Source of the DNA: JBBQSV01 sp038213615
GTDB lineage: Bacteria > Patescibacteriota > Saccharimonadia > Saccharimonadales > OMJO01
DNA length: 32,814 bases
NCBI GenBank assembly: GCA_038213615.1
Contig: JBBQSV010000008.1
Coordinates: forward strand, 1-32,814
Direction of reading: 5' to 3'
The notes below the pieces were generated by a model. That model did not search any database, was not told where the DNA came from, and saw only the letters and a program-made list of their open reading frames with translations. The position numbers and the translations under genes were made by a program. This document shows positions 15,263-22,017 of the stretch, piece by piece. How positions within the stretch are numbered: position 1 is the stretch's first letter; the number at the start of each line of letters is the position of its first letter.

Positions 15263-15922
15263 TCAAAGTTGTTTAAGTATGGCGGGTATGGCTACAAAAT
15301 CATCTAATAGAGTTTGCCTCATGCCCCCGTTGTACAACGCTGCTGCCGGATGAAACAGTGGTAGGATAACCAACTCTTGGTAGCTAGAAGTTGGAAGTTG
15401 GGAGTTAGCGCCTACGCGAGCATTATCCCATCTGCCACCTGCCATCTTCCTACTACCCAAGCGAAGCTTGATCCGTTTGGGTTGACCGTGGACGGCGCTG
15501 ATTTGCAGATCCGGCAAGAAGCAATTTAGACTGTGGCGCCCCAGGGTAATAACTACCTTTGGTGCAATCGCTTCTAGCTGGGCCTGCAAATACGGCAAAA
15601 AGGCTGTCTTTTCTTCTGGCAGCGGATCCCGATTGTTGGGCGGACGATATTTAACAATGTTAGTTATGTAAATATCCTGCCGGTTTAGCCCAATGCTGGC
15701 CAACATCTCGTCCAAAAATTTACCGGCCGCCCCTACAAAAGGCAGCCCCTTTAAATCTTCGTTTTTACCTGGCGCCTCGCCGATAAATACGATGTCAGCA
15801 TCGGCATTGCCGTCTCCGAATACAAGTTGCGTGGCCGTTTTGGCCAAATCTGGGCAGACATTGTTTTTGGTTATGTCTGCCTTGATCTGATCAAGACGCG
15901 TTTGCTTAGTGCTTTTTGCCAT
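15263..15922 (-). CDS. Family-4-type uracil-DNA glycosylase lacking most iron-sulfur ligands
   Basis: Base-excision repair glycosylase that removes uracil from DNA. Motif 1, GEAPGKNEDLKGLPFVGAAGK, is at residues 48-67. The block ITNIVKYRPPNNRDPLPEE and the C-terminal HPAAALYNGG motif (His191) are those of family 4. That family normally binds a 4Fe-4S cluster through four Cys. Here only Cys23 remains; the matching positions are Leu26, Tyr92 and Phe108, with the 16-residue spacing kept. An in-frame insertion of about 30 residues (154-184, bases 15371-15463) separates the core from the HPAA motif and is translated from a repeat-like sequence. It overlaps the preceding small membrane gene by 17 bases. 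The fold is firm; activity and cluster are uncertain. Confidence 0.85.
   Translation of the reverse strand: MAKSTKQTRLDQIKADITKNNVCPDLAKTATQLVFGDGNADADIVFIGEAPGKNEDLKGLPFVGAAGKFLDEMLASIGLNRQDIYITNIVKYRPPNNRDPLPEEKTAFLPYLQAQLEAIAPKVVITLGRHSLNCFLPDLQISAVHGQPKRIKLRLGSRKMAGGRWDNARVGANSQLPTSSYQELVILPLFHPAAALYNGGMRQTLLDDFVAIPAILKQL
15371..15463. repeat. Repeat-like insertion inside the UDG gene
   Basis: A block encoding residues 154-184 that has no counterpart in the family's usual spacing. It contains near-tandem AACTTCC/AACTCCC units on the minus strand and a related GGCAGGTGGCAGATGG stretch, with a small hairpin CAAGC-GAA-GCTTG just beside it (15458-15470). It keeps the reading frame. Confidence 0.45.
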
Positions 15923-16133
15923 TTTTCTTGGGTGCGAACCCGTCTACAAACAACTTAGCTGCAATCACCCCTGCTAGGATCAGCAGGCCGTATTGCTGCA
16001 AGCTGCCGGTATTTATGGCCCGTGAACCAATAATGTATGCAAATGCCAGCAGCAGCATAATCAACACCGACCTTGCAGCCTTATTGGTGTTCAAAATGTA
16101 GCCTGTAGTTTTCAAATTACCTTCCGGTCCCAC
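15906..16133 (-). CDS. Small two-helix membrane protein of unknown function
   Basis: Up to 75 aa, with two hydrophobic segments (SVLIMLLLAFAYIIG and YGLLILAGVIAAKLFV) and a basic tail KKNGKKH, so it probably lies in the cytoplasmic membrane. It is not recognised as a known family. The first possible start is GTG at 16133, inside the previous gene. A TTG at 16115, just past that gene's stop and behind GGAAGG, is an equally good or better start and would give 69 aa. It is in the pnp operon and overlaps the UDG gene by 17 bases, suggesting translational coupling. Confidence 0.6.
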   Translation of the reverse strand: MGPEGNLKTTGYILNTNKAARSVLIMLLLAFAYIIGSRAINTGSLQQYGLLILAGVIAAKLFVDGFAPKKNGKKH

Positions 16134-16419
16134 CGTCTATCTTGTCTTTCATATCGTTCAATAGCCCCAGTATGTTATCTAATCTGTAGTGACTTTGCAG
16201 ATACGCATTGGCCTCTTTGTTAGTTGTAAACTCTTGGGTGAAAGCCCGAACTTCTTCAGAAAATTGTTTTAGATGTTCTTCAGCTTCTTTGTCTAGAAAA
16301 CGCCTAGATACATTGGTTTCAACGTCGGGAATTGACCCTGATTCCTCGGCTGCATCTTGGTGTAAGTATGCATCTGAAAAATATTTAATACGTGGGCATT
16401 CGTTGTCTGTGCTGCTCAT
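16117..16419 (-). CDS. Unknown 100-aa acidic protein coupled to pnp
   Basis: Soluble, Glu/Asp-rich, helix-forming protein (KEAEEHLKQFSEEVRAFTQEFTTNKEANAYLQSHYRLDNILGLLNDMKDKI) that I do not recognise. The ATG at 16419 is chosen because it follows the pnp stop after one base and has GGGAGGGAAG upstream, so its translation is coupled to pnp. A longer frame from 16449 would overlap pnp. Its position suggests an accessory role for PNPase or ribosome work, but nothing in the sequence proves this. Confidence 0.65.
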   Translation of the reverse strand: MSSTDNECPRIKYFSDAYLHQDAAEESGSIPDVETNVSRRFLDKEAEEHLKQFSEEVRAFTQEFTTNKEANAYLQSHYRLDNILGLLNDMKDKIDGGTGR

Positions 16420-16420
16420 T

Positions 16421-18562
16421 TTATTTCTTCCCTCCCGCTTCTCTACCAACGGCCTTCATGCTCAATTGCAGTCGTCCACGGTCGTCGATTGCTACCAATT
16501 TGACGTCCACACGATCGCCCTCATTAACCACGTCACTAGGTTTATCGATCCGTTCTTCTTTCATTTCGCTAACGTGCACCAGGCCTTCTTTGCCGGGCAG
16601 TATCTCTACAAAAGCACCAAAGTCTAATACGCTAACGACCCTGCAGTCGGTGTAGATTCTGCCCACTTCTGGTTCGGCCACGATGTTCTGGATCCACTCC
16701 CTAGCGGCATCGATAGACTTACCATCTGGGCTAGCAATCATCACTGTACCATCGTCTTTGATATCTATCTGGGCACCGGTCTCGGCTGTGATGCGCTGGA
16801 TGGTCTCGCCACCCTTACCAATCACCTCACGGATCTTTTCTGGGTTAATCTGGATAGCCTCTACGCGTGGTGCGTAAGGACTCATCTCTTTGCGGGGGCC
16901 AGCCAGCGTAGTCAGCATGTGCTCCAAAATGTGAGCCCGACCCTGTTTGCCCTGCATCAGAGCCTTTTTCAGTACATCAGCACTCAGTCCATGAACCTTC
17001 ATGTCCATCTGTAAAGCCGTGATACCCTTACTGGTACCAGTCACCTTAAAGTCCATGTCGCCGGCAAAATCCTCGGCATCGGCGATGTCACTAAGTACCA
17101 CCACTTTGCTGCCCTCTACCATCAGACCCATGGCGATACCGCTAACTGGGGCCTTTAGGGGCACACCAGCGTCCATAAGTGCCAAGCAACTACTACAAGT
17201 GGCTGCCATACTGGTACTGCCGTGCTGGCTCATGATCTCTGTAGCACTACGGATAGAATACGGAAAGTCAGCTTCGTCTGGCAAAACAGCCGTTAGAGCC
17301 CTCTCTGCCAGGTAGCCGTGACCGATTTCTCGGCGGCCTGGGCCACCTAAGCGACGAACTTCGCCAACTGTATAACCAGGGGCGTTGTAATGGTGGAAGT
17401 AACGACGTTCACCTTCGCGCTCCATGGTGTCTACCATCTGGGAATAAGACAACGGCGCCAAAGTCACTATGTTCAGGGCCTGAGTCATGCCGCGGGTAAA
17501 CAAGCTAGAACCATGGGTTCTGGGTAGTAAACCTACTTCGCTACTCAGTTGACGTACTTCTTCTGGCTTGCGACCATCTGGGCGTAGCCCCTTTTCTAGG
17601 ATCCCTTTACGGACGTCTTTGTTGGTAGCTAGGCCAAAGGCCTCTTCGTAATCATTGGCGACTGCCGCAAACTCGTCTTCACCCAGCTTGTCGCTGAAAT
17701 GAGCAATTAAGTCTTGGCGGATTTGGTGCATCTTTTCTTGACGTTCGGGGTATGGGCCACGAAGTTTGTCGCCCAGTTTGCCATCTAGCCATTTGTCTAC
17801 CTCTGTTTGAATATCTTTGCTAGGCAGGCTTAGTTCGTATTCCTGAGCCGTCACACCAACTTTTTCGGCTAGTTCGTTCTGCAATTTGATAGCTGGCTGG
17901 ATGATCTTGTAAGCGTATTCTAATGCCTCGGCTACTTGATCCTCGGTGACTTCACTAGCACCGGCTTCTACCATCATAATGCCGTCTTTGGTGCCAGCTA
18001 CTACTAGGTCTAGCTGGCCTTCGTCTAGTTCAGCAGGCGTGGCAAAAGCCTTGGGCTTGCCTTCTACCAAACCTACGCGTACACCGGCCACAGGGCCGTC
18101 AAATGGTGCACCGGTCAGCATAAAGGCCGCACTCAAAGCAATCATTGCCACCGCGTCTGGGCGGAAATCTGGATCCATGCTCAGTACAGTAGCCACACCC
18201 TGTACCTCGTGCCGGTAGCCTTTGGGCCACAGTGGGCGAATAGGTCGGTCGATCAGTCGGCCAATCAGCACAGCGTCGTCGCTAGGGCGACCTTCGCGCT
18301 TGATAAACCTACTACCGCTAATTTTGCCAGCGGCGTACATTTTTTCTTCGTAATCAATACTCAGCGGAAAGTAGTCAAAGCCTTTCATCGGCTTGCCGCT
18401 CACACCGGCTGTAGCCAATATTACGGTGTCGCCGTAGCGGGCCATAACGGCCGCACTGGCTCGGAATCCTACACGGTTGACCTCTAGAGTGAGCTCGCGC
18501 CCACAAAAGTCAGTTTTTACAGTTATTATTTTCTTGCCAAAAGGGTTAATGGTTGATCCCAT
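16421..18562 (-). CDS. pnp: Polyribonucleotide nucleotidyltransferase (PNPase)
   Basis: Trimeric phosphorolytic 3'-5' exoribonuclease. Two RNase PH-like domains (the first with SRFIKREGRPSDDAVLIGRLIDRPIRPLWP, the second with LPRTHGSSLFTRGMTQAL and TEIMSQHGSTSMAATC) flank an all-helical linker. A KH domain (IREVIGKGGETIQRI near residue 582) and an S1 domain (VGRIYTDCRVVSVLDFGAFVEILPGKEGLVHVSEM near 630-670) bind RNA. The 713-aa length is normal. It follows rpsO with a 169-base gap containing two stem-loops, the same arrangement used for autoregulation in E. coli. Confidence 0.97.
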   Translation of the reverse strand: MGSTINPFGKKIITVKTDFCGRELTLEVNRVGFRASAAVMARYGDTVILATAGVSGKPMKGFDYFPLSIDYEEKMYAAGKISGSRFIKREGRPSDDAVLIGRLIDRPIRPLWPKGYRHEVQGVATVLSMDPDFRPDAVAMIALSAAFMLTGAPFDGPVAGVRVGLVEGKPKAFATPAELDEGQLDLVVAGTKDGIMMVEAGASEVTEDQVAEALEYAYKIIQPAIKLQNELAEKVGVTAQEYELSLPSKDIQTEVDKWLDGKLGDKLRGPYPERQEKMHQIRQDLIAHFSDKLGEDEFAAVANDYEEAFGLATNKDVRKGILEKGLRPDGRKPEEVRQLSSEVGLLPRTHGSSLFTRGMTQALNIVTLAPLSYSQMVDTMEREGERRYFHHYNAPGYTVGEVRRLGGPGRREIGHGYLAERALTAVLPDEADFPYSIRSATEIMSQHGSTSMAATCSSCLALMDAGVPLKAPVSGIAMGLMVEGSKVVVLSDIADAEDFAGDMDFKVTGTSKGITALQMDMKVHGLSADVLKKALMQGKQGRAHILEHMLTTLAGPRKEMSPYAPRVEAIQINPEKIREVIGKGGETIQRITAETGAQIDIKDDGTVMIASPDGKSIDAAREWIQNIVAEPEVGRIYTDCRVVSVLDFGAFVEILPGKEGLVHVSEMKEERIDKPSDVVNEGDRVDVKLVAIDDRGRLQLSMKAVGREAGGKK

Positions 18563-18586
18563 TTAGGAAGTTCCTTTCTGTCTAAG

Positions 18587-18664
18587 GCCTTTCGTCGTAG
18601 AGTGCAAATATATGATTCCTTGTGCGTTAATCATGAACATATATCTGGTCTCTAGGACGAAAGC
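18587..18664 (-). promoter_or_regulatory. Long stem-loop in the pnp leader
   Basis: Arms 18587-18602 and 18650-18664 pair (GCTTTCGTC with GACGAAAGGC, one bulge, then TAGAG with CTCTA). Inside, AATCAT/ATGATT and ATAT/ATAT form a second stem, so the whole is a long bulged hairpin about 20 bases upstream of the pnp ATG. In E. coli a hairpin at the same site is cut by RNase III and then degraded by PNPase, giving feedback control. The analogy is inferred from position and shape. Confidence 0.6.
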
Positions 18665-18692
18665 TTACTTTTAGTTAATGTGCACAAGTTTA

Positions 18693-18718
18693 CCCGTCCA
18701 TCCGTTAGGATTGGCGGG
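18693..18718 (-). promoter_or_regulatory. Stem-loop after rpsO
   Basis: CCCGCCAATCC and GGATGGACGGG form an 11-position stem with two mismatches and a TAAC loop, about 13 bases past the rpsO stop. It has no T tract, so it is more likely an attenuator or RNA-stability element than a complete terminator. E. coli has a terminator-like hairpin at the matching position. Confidence 0.5.
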
Positions 18719-18731
18719 CTATCTATGCAGA

Positions 18732-18998
18732 TTACTTTCTAAGACCCAGGGTCTTGATAGTTTCTAGGTAAGCCTGGCCATCTTGTTCGGCCAAGTACTT
18801 GAGTAACTTCTTACGCTTGCCAACCATCTGCAGTAGTCCGCGGCGAGCCATAAAGTCGTGTTTGTTGACCTTTAGGTGTTCGGTGACTTCTTTGATGCGC
18901 TCAGTCAAAATAGCCGCCTGCACAGCAGGCGAACCAGTATCGTTCTTGGCCGTTGCCACAGTGGCAATCACATCCTTTTTCTTCTCACTTGTTATCAT
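18732..18998 (-). CDS. rpsO: 30S ribosomal protein S15
   Basis: An 88-aa protein that binds the central domain of 16S rRNA and bridges to 23S rRNA. The family pattern is clear: TGSPAVQAAILTERIKEVTEHLKVNKHDFMARRGLLQMVGKRKKLLKYL. The standard length is 88-89 aa. It starts 32 bases after truB and precedes pnp, in the conserved truB-rpsO-pnp order. Confidence 0.98.
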   Translation of the reverse strand: MITSEKKKDVIATVATAKNDTGSPAVQAAILTERIKEVTEHLKVNKHDFMARRGLLQMVGKRKKLLKYLAEQDGQAYLETIKTLGLRK

Positions 18999-19030
18999 AT
19001 GTCAGCCCCATTCTAGCACGACCCTATCTG

Positions 19031-19714
19031 TTAATCAAGTACCTTTAGGTGATTGTGGATCACTTCTGTCGAAAGTTCTTTCGGCTCCAAGGCAGGACCG
19101 ATATCAAATTGGCCTACTTTGGTACGACGGAGGTCGCTCATGTAGGCACCAGTACCTAGCTTTTTGCCAATGTCTTCTACCAAAGTTCTGATATAAGTAC
19201 CGCTACTGACCTCTGTTACAAACTTAACTTCTGGATATTTATATTCAGTCAATACAATAGAGTAGATCTTGACTGGGCGCGGTTCAATTTTGACCTCTTT
19301 GCCAGCCCTAGCTAATTTATAAGCCCGCTGGCCGTTCACCTTTATGGCCGAAAAAGCCGGTGGCGTTTGCATAATATCACCCACAAACTGGGCTAATGAG
19401 TGCTCGACCTCTTCTTGGGCAGGCTGTTTGGTGCTAACTGGATGCTTTTCGCCCTCGTTATCCCCAGTAGTGCTGGTTTGCCCCAAGGTCATGGTGACTT
19501 CATAGGTTTTATCTAGTTTGGTTAGCTCGGTGGCCTTTTTGGTATAACTGCCGACTAAAATCACTAGTAAACCCGTGGCCAAGGGATCTAGAGTGCCAGT
19601 GTGCCCTACTTTGGGCTTGTTCACACCGCCAGCCCTCAAAACTCCACGCACCTTGGCCACCACGTCGAACGACGTCCAGCCCCGTGGCTTATCTATCAGT
19701 AATAATCCATCCAT
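19031..19714 (-). CDS. truB: tRNA pseudouridine-55 synthase TruB
   Basis: Converts U55 of tRNA to pseudouridine in the T loop. The catalytic Asp43 is in GHTGTLDPLATG. The start GLLLIDKPRGWTSFDVV, then PPAFSAIKVNGQRAYKLARAG and SSGTYIRTLVEDIG are the other family motifs. At 227 aa it lacks the C-terminal PUA domain found in longer TruB proteins. It starts 31 bases after the DHH-like gene, which fits the Gram-positive type cluster rbfA-nrnA-truB. Confidence 0.95.
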   Translation of the reverse strand: MDGLLLIDKPRGWTSFDVVAKVRGVLRAGGVNKPKVGHTGTLDPLATGLLVILVGSYTKKATELTKLDKTYEVTMTLGQTSTTGDNEGEKHPVSTKQPAQEEVEHSLAQFVGDIMQTPPAFSAIKVNGQRAYKLARAGKEVKIEPRPVKIYSIVLTEYKYPEVKFVTEVSSGTYIRTLVEDIGKKLGTGAYMSDLRRTKVGQFDIGPALEPKELSTEVIHNHLKVLD

Positions 19715-19745
19715 ATCTGCTGGATCATATCACAGCTACATACGA

Positions 19746-21368
19746 CTACATGTTTTGGTTGTCACCAAAAGGCAAGATTGGTGGCGGTACTGGTGGTGGA
19801 GCCGTGGGGTTATCTAACGGACTGGCTGTAGCATCTATAGGCGGTGTTTTGGGAATCAAGCTATCCGGCAGTGGCATGTCACCTATCTGTTCCGTGGGAG
19901 TCAACGGTACTTGGTCTCCAACTGGCGGTGCCAAAGCATCAAATGATGGCGGCGTAGCCGTAGCCAACTGATCGACTGCTTGGCGGGCTTGATCTAGCAT
20001 GTTGGGCCCAGAGCTGTTCGGTGCTGGTTCTAGTGATGGTGCCGAAGGATTATCGAGGTGTGGGCTATCAACTGTTTGTTCTAACTGAGTCAAGGTCTCG
20101 TTTTCAGCATTCAGTGGGGGTAGAGGCTGTCCAAATACAGGCGGCAAGCTAGTTGCTGGACCATCCGTAAGCGTAGGCAGTGGCGAGATCGCAGGCTCTG
20201 GTATCGGTGCTGTCAAATCAAAACCAGTGGGCATGGGCTTGAATGTATCCGATGCATCTGGAGGCTCGGGCTTAGTCTCAGGCACTGGGGTTGGGGTCAG
20301 AGATGGCAGTTCATCTAGTTTGGGAGGCTCTGGCAAATCTACTTTGGGCTGGAGTACACCATGTTCGTCTATGTGGATGTCGTCGTGTTTAGTATCTACT
20401 GGAGGATGAGTCACGGGTTCTACAACCTCGTCTAGTTTGGGCAAATCCTCGACGGGCTTAATGGGGTCGTCATGATGATCTATCTCGACTTCGGCATCTG
20501 GTTTTGCGGGTTCTTCTGGCTTTTCTGGCTTTTCTGGTTTGGGTTCTGGGGCAGACTTCACTGGTTTAGACTTGGCTGGCTCACTGACTGGACCAGCATG
20601 TGCATCACCAGACTCTTTTAGCTCACTGGCTACCAGTTGTTGGTTAGCGCCAGCCGACATCAACCTGGCACTCAAAGACATAGTTACAGAGGTAGTCAGG
20701 TTATTACTGAACCGCTTGGTCTCGGCTACTATACCGGTCATCAGGGCGGTAGCAATCTGGGCATCAACTAATTCTGACTTCATGGTTTCGGCTAGCGATG
20801 TCACCATCTCGCACAAGCTACTAGATTTTTCGTCCTGCCAGTTAACGGCACCGATATCAGTAGTCCCCTTGGTGTTCACAGCCACCACGGTGGCATCGTG
20901 CAAAATCCGGCCATGGGCCGTGATGGCTTGGTCTAGTTCGTCCTTTTTCTGCACACCCAAAGCCATAACCATATCAACATTGAAATCGCCCTGGCTAAAC
21001 TCTAGATCCTTGTCGGTGATAGAGGTGCGGTAAGGAGTTATAAATATCTTGACCAGCTTGTCTTCTACCTTGTAGCGCAGCTTGTCGGCCTTGGCTTTGT
21101 CCAGGGCGATGATGAAATCCCGCAAACTATCTGTAGTTTGTTCTAGGGTTTCCTCTGGTTTCAAAAACTCTATGGTCGACGGTATCTGCCCACTAAACAC
21201 AGCCGTGCCATGTTTGCCCATTTTGTTCAGCAACAATGTCAGGCCAATACAAGCCGCTAACTGGTCTACAGACGGATTGTTACTAACCGTCACCAATACA
21301 TTATTGGCCGTAGCCAGATGGTCTATGATCTGTTGTTTTGGGCTGCTAGCTACAGGTTGTTGATCCAT
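19746..21368 (-). CDS. DHH-family-like protein with lost catalytic motifs and a Pro-rich tail
   Basis: Residues 1 to about 250 look like the N-terminal domain of NrnA-type DHH phosphoesterases: LATANNVLVTVSNNPSVDQLAACIGL, FNVDMVMALGVQKKDEL, AVNTKGTTDIGAVNW-DEKSSSLCEM, IATALMTGIVAETKRFSN. The usual P-D-G-D in the first motif is P-S-V-D, and the DHH triplet is replaced by VNT, so metal-dependent hydrolysis is unlikely. Residues 255-540 are a low-complexity Pro/Asp/Glu/Lys tail (KPEKPEKPEEPAKPD and later PTPVPETKPEPPD), probably unstructured. There is no membrane segment. The position just before truB is that of nrnA in several phyla. I infer a decayed or repurposed homologue, perhaps a binding protein. 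Confidence 0.7.
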   Translation of the reverse strand: MDQQPVASSPKQQIIDHLATANNVLVTVSNNPSVDQLAACIGLTLLLNKMGKHGTAVFSGQIPSTIEFLKPEETLEQTTDSLRDFIIALDKAKADKLRYKVEDKLVKIFITPYRTSITDKDLEFSQGDFNVDMVMALGVQKKDELDQAITAHGRILHDATVVAVNTKGTTDIGAVNWQDEKSSSLCEMVTSLAETMKSELVDAQIATALMTGIVAETKRFSNNLTTSVTMSLSARLMSAGANQQLVASELKESGDAHAGPVSEPAKSKPVKSAPEPKPEKPEKPEEPAKPDAEVEIDHHDDPIKPVEDLPKLDEVVEPVTHPPVDTKHDDIHIDEHGVLQPKVDLPEPPKLDELPSLTPTPVPETKPEPPDASDTFKPMPTGFDLTAPIPEPAISPLPTLTDGPATSLPPVFGQPLPPLNAENETLTQLEQTVDSPHLDNPSAPSLEPAPNSSGPNMLDQARQAVDQLATATPPSFDALAPPVGDQVPLTPTEQIGDMPLPDSLIPKTPPIDATASPLDNPTAPPPVPPPILPFGDNQNM

Positions 21369-21462
21369 TTTTTTTTGTTTTAGCCTTTTATACTTGTCAG
21401 ACTACCATAAAAGCATAAGCCTGTCCACCTCTAAAACCTAACCCTTGCTGGCGTGGCTGTTT

Positions 21463-21572
21463 GGGGATTTACCCTGTAGTGAGTCTTTGCTGGCAGTTAC
21501 CAGGGGTAACTGCGGATGTCTTTGCTAGTGCAAAGACAAGCAAAGATCTACTACCGGGTTTACAAACTCCCC
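21463..21572. other. 110-base imperfect palindrome with two nested hairpins
   Basis: The region between the divergent DHH-like gene and rpsT folds as a three-way junction. The outer arms share GGGG/CCCC, CCC-GTAGT/ACTAC-GGG and an 8-bp stem TCTTTGCT (21484-21491) with AGCAAAGA (21539-21546). They enclose a 9-bp hairpin GCAGTTACC/GGTAACTGC (21493-21513) and an 8-bp hairpin GTCTTTGC-TAGT-GCAAAGAC (21518-21537). GTCTTTGCT occurs twice and GCAAAGA twice, so alternative pairings are possible. It may be a small RNA, a leader of the truB-rpsO-pnp transcript or a MITE-like repeat; the strand is undecided. Confidence 0.6.
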
Positions 21573-21587
21573 TGTTAGTAGTATATT
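21559..21587 (+). promoter_or_regulatory. Promoter of rpsT
   Basis: Plus strand: TTTACA (21559-21564), 17-base spacer, TATATT (21582-21587). The start would fall near 21594, giving a leader of about 36 bases with AGGTCAGGA before the ATG at 21630. The -35 lies in the right arm of the palindrome. Confidence 0.65.
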
Positions 21588-21629
21588 AACCCCTAAGCAT
21601 TTTAGTAATAATTAAAGGTCAGGATATTC

Positions 21630-22016
21630 ATGCCCATCATCAAATCTGCTAAGAAACGTGTCCGCATAGCCAACCGCGCTACTGCTAGGAACGTCAAAAC
21701 CAAGCGTAACTTGCGTACTGCTATCAAATCATTTGGTGCAGCACTTGGTTCTACCAAAGCTGCCGATGCCCAAAAGCAAGCCCAAAGCGCCCTAGACAAG
21801 GCTGGCAAAAAGAACATCATGCACAAGAACAAAGTTGCCCGCAAACAGCGTCAACTAGCTGCTCAGGCCAAGGCTGCAGGTGTCAAAATCACCGGTAAAA
21901 AAGCCGCTGCTAAGCCAGTAGCCAAGAAACCTTTACCCACACAAACTTCTAAGAAAGAAGTTTCGGCGGGCAAGGCTAAAAAAGCTCCCGCCAAGAAACC
22001 TGCTGCTAAGAAGTAA
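21630..22016 (+). CDS. rpsT: 30S ribosomal protein S20 with a Lys/Ala-rich tail
   Basis: Helical primary 16S rRNA-binding protein. The core MPIIKSAKKRVRIANRATARN, then KTKRNLRTAIKSF and DKAGKKNIMHKNKVARKQRQL, is typical and ends near residue 88. The 40-residue extension (GKKAAAKPVAKKP and KAKKAPAKKPAAKK) resembles histone H1-like tails and is not needed for the fold; it may add nonspecific RNA or DNA binding. It is the only ribosomal gene here on the plus strand. Its stop is one base from the stop of holA on the other strand, so no terminator fits between them. Confidence 0.95.
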   Translation: MPIIKSAKKRVRIANRATARNVKTKRNLRTAIKSFGAALGSTKAADAQKQAQSALDKAGKKNIMHKNKVARKQRQLAAQAKAAGVKITGKKAAAKPVAKKPLPTQTSKKEVSAGKAKKAPAKKPAAKK

Positions 22017-22017
22017 C

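Noticed and set aside
20539..21033. 164-aa plus-strand frame in the DHH-like gene
   Set aside because: Antisense shadow; composition follows the codon pattern of the minus-strand gene.
21459..21572. Known RNA gene (tRNA, SRP RNA, RNase P, 6S, tmRNA) in the palindrome
   Set aside because: None of the conserved cores of these RNAs could be recognised, and the fold is a symmetric three-way junction.
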